Below are positions 8,523 to 16,176 of a stretch of 64,000 nucleotides of DNA, piece after piece. The number at the start of each line of letters is the position of its first letter. Position 1 is the stretch's first letter. This DNA comes from Psychromonas ingrahamii 37 (GTDB lineage: Bacteria; Pseudomonadota; Gammaproteobacteria; Enterobacterales; Psychromonadaceae). The position numbers and the translations under genes were made by a program. The stretch covers positions 2,170,001 to 2,234,000 of the forward strand of contig NC_008709.1 of the NCBI RefSeq assembly GCF_000015285.1. Direction: 5' to 3'. The notes under the pieces were generated by a model. That model made no database searches. It was not told where the DNA came from and worked only from the letters and a program-made list of their open reading frames with translations.

Positions 8523-9386
8523 TTTTGTTAAACAAAGAATAAACAGGGAGTAAATAAAGGGACATGCGATCCCTTTCGTTGAGTTTTACTAAATTTTTTT
8601 TATCGTTTAAATAAAGCGTACCATTAAAAAGTATATATCAAATAATTTTTGGTTAATGAATTTGTATCTATTGATTGATCTTTCATGTGTATATTCTGTA
8701 ATGTTCAGCTTTCGTATCTAAAAAGTCTATTAAGCGCTCTTTTATATCTGGCAGATTCAACCTTGAAGTGTATAACCACTGAGCAGCTATAGCTACCATA
8801 TGTTCAGCTATTAATTTGGCTGGCGTTTTATAATTTAGTTTCTTCCTTAACCGATTATTGTCTATTTAAATACTGCTTTCTACAGAGCGTGATATTGGCT
8901 TTTAATTGACTTTAGTATGATATTTATTTTAACGTGATGATTTTAAATAATATAAAGTATGGGTGTCCTGCCTTTTTTCGCAAAGTCACTTAACGAATAC
9001 ATTATTGATCGAGGAAAATAAAATTTCACCTGACATTTATCTACTCTAAATAAAATAGAGTGCATTGCAGCTATATATACCTTAGAGAATATAAACGATT
9101 TTTATCTAAAATAAGGTGTCCAGTTAAATTAAATCATTGAAGGGATTTAACACCAATATTTAGGGGATATATTTATATTTTTCTAACACGCTTGGGGGCG
9201 TTAGCTAGTTATCTTTCTGAGGCGCAAAGGGGCACAGACCGAGTTAGGAGATAATTTTACCGTTAATGTAAATTCAAGATTAAAGACCTGGCACGAATGG
9301 TATTTATATCATGGTATAATACCGTTTTATGGTCGCTAAACTAATAACGCCATACCTTACAACTCTAAATTCTTCGGTTATATGTC
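8523..9386. other. Repeat- and remnant-rich intergenic region
   Basis: No intact gene is seen. It holds a decayed IS30-family 3' end (8750-8862), a second copy of the dispersed repeat from 4508 (8929-8978), a 14-mer GGCGCAAAGGGGCA (9221-9234) also present at 60852-60865, and TTAAAGACCTGGCAC (9280-9294), whose exact reverse complement lies at 10905-10919. A TATAAT at 9315-9320 may be the -10 box of the glycosyltransferase gene. Confidence 0.5.
8750..8862 (-). mobile_element. IS30-family element, decayed 3' end
   Basis: The minus strand reads RLRKKLNYKTPAKLIAEHMV followed by AIAA, closely matching the C-terminus of the intact transposase at 31779-32750. It continues into the same terminal inverted repeat sequence (TTATACACTTCAAGGTTGAATC). 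The stop codon of the intact copy is replaced here by CAG and nothing upstream is recognisable. It is a fossil of the same or a very close element. Confidence 0.8.
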
Positions 9387-10646
9387 ATGAAAAAACTTCT
9401 CATTATTGGTTATGTTTGGCCAGAGCCTAACTCTTCTGCAGCAGGTAGTCGTATGATGCAGTTAATTAACTCTTTTCAAATGCAACACTATCAAATTACT
9501 TTTGCCAGCCCCGCACAACAAACGGAGCACATGGCTGATTTAAATGCTCTGAATATCGCAGTTGAAAATATCAATCTTAATTGCACCAGTTTCAACGATT
9601 TTATTGTCAAATTAGCACCAGATGCGGTGATGTTTGATCGCTTTATGATGGAAGAGCAATTTGGTTGGCGAGTCAGTGAGCATTGTCCGCAAGCATTACG
9701 TATTCTAGATACCGAAGATCTATTTTGTTTGCGTCATGCACGGCATCAAGCGTATAAAGAAAAGCGCAGTATCATCGACGAAAACCTACTAACTAGCGAT
9801 TTAGCCAAACGCGAAGTTGCAGCCATATTTCGTTCAGACATCAGCTTAATGATTTCAAGCATCGAGGTTGAGTTATTACAGCGACTATTTAAAGTCGATG
9901 CCAAATTATTGCACTATTGCCCATTCATGCTCAATGAAGCGCAATTAACACAAGTAAACCCTCATTATCAACAACGACAAGACTTTATGGTTATTGGTAA
10001 TTTTAGGCATGCCCCTAATTGGGACGCCGTATTGTGGCTAAAGCAACAAATATGGCCACTTATCCGTAAACAGTTACCTAACGTAGTACTGAATATTTAT
10101 GGTGCGTATCCCCCGCCGAAGGCGACTGACTTACATGATGAAAAATCAGGGTTTTTAGTCAAAGGTTGGGTAGATGATGCTGTACTTGCTATGCAAAGCG
10201 CAAAGGTGTGTTTAGCACCATTACGTTTTGGTGCAGGCATGAAGGGAAAACTGGCCGAAGCGATGTATTGTGCAACCCCGTCAGTAACAACAGATGTTGG
10301 CGCTGAAAGCATGCAAACTGAACTACCCTGGGCGGGCGCAATAGCGAATGACCCACAAGCGATTGCAAATGCTGCGGTAAAATTGTACCAAGATGAAAGT
10401 ATTTGGCAAACGGTGAGTGATTTAGGCCCTAAAAATGCAAAAGTTATGTACCAACAAGAAAGTATCAATAGCGCATTGTCACAGTGTATTAGTCAACTAA
10501 CCGATACGTTAACTTCGCACAGACAAGCCAACTTTATTGGTAGCATGCTTAATCATCATCATCATAAAAGTACGCAGTACATGTCTCAATGGATTGACGT
10601 TAAAACGCAGCTGAAAGTTATTGTTGAAGGGGCTGATGAGCAGTAA
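9387..10646 (+). CDS. Glycosyltransferase, GT4-like
   Basis: A 419-residue protein resembling GT-B fold glycosyltransferases. The N-terminus KKLLIIGYVWPEPNSSAAGSR is a typical nucleotide-sugar enzyme start. The C-terminal half has FMVIGNFRHAPNWDAV, VKGWVDDAVLAMQSAKVCLAP and GAGMKGKLAEAM, the last matching the donor-phosphate-binding segment of GT4 enzymes. The sugar and acceptor are unknown. There is no signal peptide. It is isolated, not in a polysaccharide cluster, lies between inverted 15-bp repeats and next to an IS256 remnant, so horizontal acquisition is plausible. The ribosome binding site is weak. Confidence 0.8.
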   Translation: MKKLLIIGYVWPEPNSSAAGSRMMQLINSFQMQHYQITFASPAQQTEHMADLNALNIAVENINLNCTSFNDFIVKLAPDAVMFDRFMMEEQFGWRVSEHCPQALRILDTEDLFCLRHARHQAYKEKRSIIDENLLTSDLAKREVAAIFRSDISLMISSIEVELLQRLFKVDAKLLHYCPFMLNEAQLTQVNPHYQQRQDFMVIGNFRHAPNWDAVLWLKQQIWPLIRKQLPNVVLNIYGAYPPPKATDLHDEKSGFLVKGWVDDAVLAMQSAKVCLAPLRFGAGMKGKLAEAMYCATPSVTTDVGAESMQTELPWAGAIANDPQAIANAAVKLYQDESIWQTVSDLGPKNAKVMYQQESINSALSQCISQLTDTLTSHRQANFIGSMLNHHHHKSTQYMSQWIDVKTQLKVIVEGADEQ

Positions 10647-10657
10647 TGTAAATAAAT

Positions 10658-10901
10658 GGGGTGTTCAAAAATCTGTGTCATTTCAGTAAAATAAACTAAA
10701 AAGGAATGACACATGACTAATAAATTTAACTTTAACGATGCAGTTAAAGAGCTTCCAGCAGGTAAAAACCTTAATGGTAAAGATGGTGTACTCACATCTA
10801 TCATCAAACAGTTAACTAAAGCAGCACTTCAAGCTGAAATAGAACAACACCTCATTAATGATCAACACCCTAATCGTCAAAATGGCTCTGCAAGAAATCT
10901 A
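10658..10901 (+). mobile_element. IS256-family element, truncated 5' end
   Basis: The left inverted repeat (GGGGTGTTCAAAAATCTGTG, from 10658) is followed by the start of an IS256 transposase at 10713: MTNKFNFNDAVKELPAGKNL ... LTKAALQAEIEQHLINDQ ... NRQNG. The match breaks off about 60 codons in, just before 10905, where another repeat begins. The catalytic DDE residues are gone, so it is inactive. Confidence 0.8.
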
Positions 10902-11097
10902 TGGTGCCAGGTCTTTAATTTTCACTTTTAATAAATTGCAAGTTGAATTTCTAAGGCGCTTTGCTAGACAGCTTTATTTCTAGGGTGCCTGACAAATTAA
11001 ATGTAGCCACTACACTGTTACCTCTGCTGCTAAAACAGAAGACTAATTCCATTCATTAATTTGTCATGTCGATTCAATCTATTTAACAGAGTGTTTA

Positions 11098-11209
11098 TAC
11101 CAAACGTATTAATAAAGTGATCAGATTTACTCTTCAAATTCATCCTACGGCTTTTTTAGCGTAAATTTGGCCTTTGAAGCAAGTGATCATAAACTTAATG
11201 CTTTTGGTA
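11098..11209. mobile_element. MITE-like element, 112 bp
   Basis: The left end TACCAAACGTATTAA followed by GTGATCA and the reverse complement of the right end, TACCAAAAGCATTAA followed by ATGATCA, form imperfect terminal inverted repeats. There is no ORF. The TACCAA...TGATCA ends resemble small non-autonomous elements I know from marine gammaproteobacteria; no parent transposase is in this window. The rest of 10932-11465 shows nothing else. Confidence 0.6.
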
Positions 11210-11465
11210 TTATTCAAACTAAACTGGCAGTCACTGGAATATAGATATTTACCTGCAGACGACAATTATTATTAATCCTCATTACTCTAAAAAAATCACC
11301 ACAACAATTTAATTGTTTTTTGTTACCCGCGAAGTGACAAAGGAGATAATAAGTGCGGCCGAACATAAAAGTGAAAATTCTGTGTGTCAAGTGTAAAAAA
11401 ATAATAAACGAGAGCTGGTTCATGTTATTCTAACTTTTTTATTTCCTTTTATCCCAGAGAAGATT

Positions 11466-12653
11466 ATGGATTCGTCCTCCACAACAAAATTAAGTTTTTT
11501 ACTGATCGTTATTCTGGGTGGTATCACCTCCCTTACTCCTTTTGCTATTGATATGTACCTGCCAGCAATGCCGAGTATTGCAAAAGAGTTTGGGGTAAGT
11601 GCAGGTGCCATTCAAATTACCTTGACCTCTTTTATTGCCGGATTTGCAGTTGGCCAGCTATTTCATGGTCCTTTATCAGATAGTTTTGGTCGTAAGCCTG
11701 TGTTGCTGCTTGGTACCTTTTTCTTCGCGCTTGCCGCTGTTATTAGTGCAGCGAGCGACAGTATTGACGCGCTTATGTGGGCACGTGCTGCGCAAGGTTT
11801 TTCAGGTGCTGCTGGTGCTGTTGTTGTTCAAGCTATTGTTAGAGATATGTTTGCCAAGGAAGATTTTGCTCGCACTATGTCATTTATTATATTAGTGATG
11901 ACTATTGCTCCCTTATTAGCGCCACTTGCTGGTGGTTATCTGGCCGTCTGGTTTGGTTGGCGCTCTATCTTTTGGTTATTAGCCCTGATTGCATTTGTTA
12001 TGATTATCGCTGCCAGCTTAGTTATTCCTGAAACCTTAAAAGCTGAAAATAGACAACCTTTTCGCCTGCGCACTACAATGCGCCATTTTTTTACCCTCTT
12101 TACCCGATCCAAAGCCTTTGGATTGATTTTTACCGGGGCTTTTTCATTTGCTGGTATGTTTGCATTTTTAACGGCTGGCTCTTTCATATACATAGAAATA
12201 TATGGTGTGAGCATCACTAATGTTGGTTATTTATTTGGCTTAAATATACTTTTAATGATGGTGATGACGACATTAAACGGAAAATATGTAAAAAGATTAG
12301 GATCGCATTATCTGCTTCGTTTGGGGTTAACTATTCAACTAATCGCAAGCCTGCTCTTAGTGTTAGCGCAGTTATTAGATTTAGGTTTATGGGGAGTTGT
12401 TGTACCTGTTATGTTATTTTTCAGCACTATTTCAATGGTGGGCAGTAATAGTATCGCGTTATTATTAAACGAATATCCGGAAATAGCGGGTACGGTATCT
12501 TCGTTGGCGGGCTCCCTCAAATTTGGTGCGGGTGCCTTGGTCGCTGCTGCTGTCTCTATGTTACCTAGTGGCAGTGTTTGGCCGATGATATTAATGATGG
12601 TGTTATGCAGTTTGCTGTCAATGACATTTTATACTTACTGTGCAAAGAGGTAA
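11466..12653 (+). CDS. Bcr/CflA family drug:H+ antiporter
   Basis: A 395-residue 12-TM major facilitator transporter of the DHA1 type. It begins with a helix carrying TPFAIDMYLPAMPSI, diagnostic of the Bcr/CflA subfamily, followed by the GPLSDSFGRKPVLLLG motif A between helices 2 and 3, and WARAAQGFSGAAGAVVVQA in helix 4. It probably exports small drugs such as bicyclomycin-type compounds or chloramphenicol using the proton gradient; the real substrate is unknown. AGAGAAG precedes the start. It stands alone. Confidence 0.9.
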   Translation: MDSSSTTKLSFLLIVILGGITSLTPFAIDMYLPAMPSIAKEFGVSAGAIQITLTSFIAGFAVGQLFHGPLSDSFGRKPVLLLGTFFFALAAVISAASDSIDALMWARAAQGFSGAAGAVVVQAIVRDMFAKEDFARTMSFIILVMTIAPLLAPLAGGYLAVWFGWRSIFWLLALIAFVMIIAASLVIPETLKAENRQPFRLRTTMRHFFTLFTRSKAFGLIFTGAFSFAGMFAFLTAGSFIYIEIYGVSITNVGYLFGLNILLMMVMTTLNGKYVKRLGSHYLLRLGLTIQLIASLLLVLAQLLDLGLWGVVVPVMLFFSTISMVGSNSIALLLNEYPEIAGTVSSLAGSLKFGAGALVAAAVSMLPSGSVWPMILMMVLCSLLSMTFYTYCAKR

Positions 12654-12692
12654 AATTAAAGCCGTGAGCAATGAGTTAAAAGCCAGACTGCG

Positions 12693-12951
12693 ATGCTCGA
12701 TATTATGACATTAGTGAAAGCTGACTTTCCTTTTGATTATCCCAATATTCATATTTGTGGGGATACTTGTGTTGGCTGCCCGAAAAATTAATTGAATTAG
12801 TTGAAACGAAGATCATGCACTGGAAGTCGGTACTTGAGCGCGGAGAAATACCCCATTTTAGAGAGATGTCTGCCTTTGCAAAATGATGCGAAAATGTGCG
12901 CAGAGGGCTTGTGCGCAATGCTCCGCTTTTTTGCCCCCCCCGGTAAGTTCA
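12693..12951 (+). pseudogene. Small conserved protein, broken by frameshift and nonsense
   Basis: The first frame gives MLDIMTLVKADFPFDYPNIH followed by ICGDTCVGCPKN and a stop. One base on, the adjoining frame continues LIELVETKIMHWKSVLERGE then IPHFREMSAFAK, stop (TGA), then CENVRRGLVRNAPLF. Restoring one A in the five-A run at the CPK codons and TGG for TGA would give one roughly 85-residue protein with a C-x(2)-C-x(2)-C cluster. The family is a small conserved hypothetical I recall from related marine bacteria but cannot name. It is a decaying gene. Confidence 0.6.
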
Positions 12952-12978
12952 ATTTACAATAAATCCTAAAGCAGCCTG

Positions 12979-13422
12979 TTATTTTATCACTCCGCGTTTA
13001 ATAAGCGCTGCCCGTAATACCTCAATGCGATCACGGTTAACGCCAAAATCAGAATATCCAATACGTGAAGCTGAATAGACTGCGATAAGACCTTCGCTTA
13101 CCCTCAGCTGTAATTTTAGATCATCAACAAATCCAAATACTGCACTTCGACATTCAACATCTAAAAAATCATCTGTTTGTTGAATAATGTTGCTGCGGGG
13201 GAGCGCCATAATGACCTCTATTACAATAGGCCATGCTTTTTCAGCTGAGGTTGTTAGTTGAAAGGGCAAAATGAAATGATTTTTATCGGTTGCATCACTT
13301 GAAACACAATTTGGTGACGTGGGGCAAGGTTCGATATTTCCGGTAGCATGGCTGCTCTGCGGCGTGCAGGCACTGAGTGTTAAAAGGGAAGCGCTCAACA
13401 AGGCAAGGGCGGCTGCTTTCAT
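12979..13422 (-). CDS. DUF1499 lipoprotein
   Basis: A 147-residue protein with a lipoprotein signal (LLTLSAC, Cys at 19) and a DUF1499 domain: PCPTSPNCVSSDA near the N-terminus, then the AWPIV helix and the FGFVDDLKLQLR-IAVYSASRIGYSDFGVNRDRIE block. DUF1499 function is unknown. It should be anchored in the envelope. It is convergent with the pseudogene at 12693 and has no operon partner. Confidence 0.85.
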   Translation of the reverse strand: MKAAALALLSASLLTLSACTPQSSHATGNIEPCPTSPNCVSSDATDKNHFILPFQLTTSAEKAWPIVIEVIMALPRSNIIQQTDDFLDVECRSAVFGFVDDLKLQLRVSEGLIAVYSASRIGYSDFGVNRDRIEVLRAALIKRGVIK

Positions 13423-13676
13423 ATTTTTATTGTCCTTATAGATAGAGGTAAAGATTGTTGTAAATTATTATTTCGTTTTACTGTTGCTTTTAAGTTTAGT
13501 CTTGGAAATAGAAAAATTTGCTCTTTATTTTTAAAATCAACCATCTGGACACACTGGTGATGGATTATCTGGTAATTGCAATTATACTTTTTTCCACAGC
13601 AGTTAAAACGTTTGTTCTATCTATTAAAATCAAAAGATGTGGCTATTTTTTTGTTGCATCTTAGCAGGGGTAAATT

Positions 13677-13866
<190 letters not shown>

Positions 13867-14208
13867 AATAGAAAGATAAAAGGTTTTTTGCAAAGTATGG
13901 GGCTGTATTGGTAAACCTTACTTTAAAATCAGGTTTACTCTCTTGGGCCCTAATAAAATTGTTTGGCTGCAAAGAAATAAAGTGCACCTTAATCCTATTT
14001 ATTCATTTTAACTTCAATATTGATCTCCGTATTATGCATGACAATAGGTTACAATTAGCCTACAAATTGCTTCAAAAATTCACACTTTTATCTGAATACG
14101 GGTAAAAGAAACAGATATCTCCCTTTGCAGTACTTTTTTTTAGTGATATTCAGTCGTATTCAATAAGGTAAGAAGTGAAAGGTAATGATAAATAGAGGAA
14201 TTGTTAGT
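13867..14208. other. Intergenic region, nothing supported
   Basis: AT-rich sequence with no convincing ORF, RNA or repeat. It presumably holds the promoter of the M48 protease gene. Confidence 0.4.
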
Positions 14209-15000
14209 ATGAAAATAATAAAACCATTTTTATTGTCGACTGTAGTGGCCGCATCATTGACATTGTATGGCTGCGCAAACTCTCCAACAGGTAGAACGCA
14301 AATTTTACTCTTTTCGGGTACAGAGATGTCACAGCTGGGCGCGCAGTCGTTCGAAGAGATAAAAAAACAGGAAAAGATCAGTACGGATAAAAAAACAAAT
14401 GTCTATGTACAGTGTGTGACTAGCGCAATTACCGCTCGTTTAGCACCTCAATCTGATTTTACACAATGGGAGGTTGTTGTTTTTGATAGTGAACAGATCA
14501 ATGCCTTTGCACTGCCAGGCGGTAAAATAGGTGTTTATAGCGGTTTACTCAAAGTGGCGGTTAATCAAGATCAATTAGCAACGGTGATTGGCCATGAAAT
14601 TGGTCATGTGATGGCAAATCATAGCAACGAACGACTTTCTAGAAGTCAGTTAGCCAATACGGGATTACAACTTTCTAATCTTGCTCTGGGGGGAGCTGAA
14701 TATCAAAATATAGCAATGGCGGGGCTTGGTTTAGGTGTACAGTATGGGATCTTAATGCCCTATGGGCGTGCGCAGGAGTCTGAGTCTGACACGCTAGGAT
14801 TAAAGCTGATGGCTGAAGCTGGGTTTGATCCGCAACAAAGTGTTAATTTGTGGGTCAATATGGCCAAGGCTTCCGGTGGAAATCAGCCACCTGAGTTATT
14901 ATCCACCCACCCGTCAAACTCAACGCGTATTAAAAACTTAAAGGCGCAGGTAGCGGCTTTACCTGCAAGTAATGTAAAAGGTCAGAATTGTAAATTGTAA
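14209..15000 (+). CDS. M48 family metalloprotease, lipoprotein
   Basis: A 263-residue envelope protein: lipobox LTLYGC, then a peptidase M48 domain with the zinc motif HEIGHVMANH and the third ligand region ESESDTLGLKLMAEAGFDP. Relatives include LoiP/YcaL and BepA-type proteases that degrade misfolded outer-membrane components. No TPR domain is present, so it is nearer LoiP than BepA. The ATG at 14209 starts the signal peptide and has GAGGA upstream; an ATG at 14185 would add eight residues. A hairpin terminator follows at 15016-15039. Confidence 0.9.
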   Translation: MKIIKPFLLSTVVAASLTLYGCANSPTGRTQILLFSGTEMSQLGAQSFEEIKKQEKISTDKKTNVYVQCVTSAITARLAPQSDFTQWEVVVFDSEQINAFALPGGKIGVYSGLLKVAVNQDQLATVIGHEIGHVMANHSNERLSRSQLANTGLQLSNLALGGAEYQNIAMAGLGLGVQYGILMPYGRAQESESDTLGLKLMAEAGFDPQQSVNLWVNMAKASGGNQPPELLSTHPSNSTRIKNLKAQVAALPASNVKGQNCKL

Positions 15001-15015
15001 CTGAAAAGAAGGGGG

Positions 15016-15039
15016 GTGGTTTTCAGATAAGAAAACCAC
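15016..15039. terminator. Hairpin between convergent genes
   Basis: GTGGTTTTC (15016-15024) pairs perfectly with GAAAACCAC (15031-15039) around the loop AGATAA, extended by G/C-rich flanks. It is 16 bp after the M48 stop and on the 3' side of the DUF2057 gene, so it can serve both. The following T tract (TTATTTA) is short. Confidence 0.55.
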
Positions 15040-15083
15040 ACCCTTATTTACGCTAACAATCTCGGCAGCTTAATTTCATTTAT

Positions 15084-15698
15084 TTATTTCATATCTTGTT
15101 CGATCAACCAAATCCTGAACGCTTTTTTATCCGCTTTACTGGCTGAATTATAAACCTTTATTAGTTGCTCTATTGGCGCGCTATTTGAATAATCAGAAGA
15201 TTCACCCTGAGCTGTAATTGCTAAGTTATCTGCTGTTGATGATGAAATGATGCCCTCATCTTTATTGTATTTTGCAATTAACTTTTCGATATCATGATAG
15301 GGAAGAAAACCTTCACCGGAAAGGATATCTGCATCCTTTATCATCACGCTGTTGTTTTGATTTGTTACACGCCAAGTGATGCCTGTTTCTAGTGCTTTTT
15401 TAGCTTGTTCATAACTGTTAAATATCTCGACAGCTGCGATCGTTGTATTATTATCTGCTTGTATATTGAAAATGTAGGGTTTACTGGTTAGCATCCCGTC
15501 TTTAGGAAAACTATTCGAATATCTGACGACTATTTGATGCTGACCCTTTGGCAAGGTAAAATCCGAAGTGTCTAAAATTTGATTACTGTATTTTTGACCA
15601 TCAACAGCTAAAATTTCTACATTTCTTTCCGCCGTTAATGTTGCGGCATAACTAGATGACATTACACAAAATGTAATTAATACGACTAAAAATCTCAT
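15084..15698 (-). CDS. DUF2057 (YccT/CsgI-like) periplasmic protein
   Basis: A 204-residue exported protein with a signal peptide ending near SSSYAA, and a DUF2057 core: VEILAVDGQKYSNQI, FTLPKGQHQIVVRY and the C-terminal KADKKAFRIWLIEQDMK. E. coli YccT (CsgI) of this family restrains curli assembly; whether that applies here is unknown, since no curli gene is nearby. An imperfect tandem repeat lies just upstream of its start (15754-15861). Confidence 0.8.
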   Translation of the reverse strand: MRFLVVLITFCVMSSSYAATLTAERNVEILAVDGQKYSNQILDTSDFTLPKGQHQIVVRYSNSFPKDGMLTSKPYIFNIQADNNTTIAAVEIFNSYEQAKKALETGITWRVTNQNNSVMIKDADILSGEGFLPYHDIEKLIAKYNKDEGIISSSTADNLAITAQGESSDYSNSAPIEQLIKVYNSASKADKKAFRIWLIEQDMK

Positions 15699-15753
15699 TT
15701 AAGTTCCTTTTTTAAAACACCAGCTTAATAAATACCCTTTCAATAGCAATAAG

Positions 15754-15861
15754 GATAATTTACAATTTAAGCGTTAAATCTAGCACTAACACATCATTAT
15801 TTATAGGAAAATTTACAATTTAAGGGCTAAACCATGACACTAGCACATGGTTATTTATAGG
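15754..15861. repeat. Imperfect tandem repeat, about 54 bp x 2
   Basis: Each copy has TTTACAATTTAAG, then an AAACC/AAATC block with CACTAGCACA or similar, and ends TTATTTATAGGA. It lies upstream of the DUF2057 gene. The rest of 15862-16176 shows nothing recognisable. Confidence 0.6.
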
Positions 15862-16176
15862 AATATTTTACTTATGAATAGTTGTCTAGGGATGTTTGTC
15901 TTTTGACACTATTGCTCTTGAGGATCTCTTTTACTCCCGGCAAGCACGAGGGCGTGTGATAATTAACTCTATAAAAGACATTGTTGATTATAAATAAGTG
16001 GTCTCAGCATTTTTATTACTGTCTCTTGCCGTTTAACTTTGCCCTATATTGAACGTCATGCTAATGTTGTGTTGATGTTGTATCTATAAAACATTTAGCT
16101 TTCCTTTTTATTCCTAGTTTAATGGAAACAGCAACTGCTAATCCTCGCTAAGCTACCTACTGTAAGAGATATTTCC

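Larger units (their letters stand above)
9280..10919. repeat. Inverted 15-bp repeats flanking the glycosyltransferase
   Basis: TTAAAGACCTGGCAC at 9280-9294 and its exact reverse complement at 10905-10919 bracket the glycosyltransferase gene and the IS256 remnant. Similarity extends weakly about 13 bp further into each copy's flank. They may be ends of a mobile unit or two decayed copies of one dispersed element in opposite orientation. Confidence 0.45.

Noticed and set aside
13908-14105. 65-codon ORF before the M48 gene
   Set aside because: No conserved pattern and no ribosome binding site; likely chance in AT-rich DNA.
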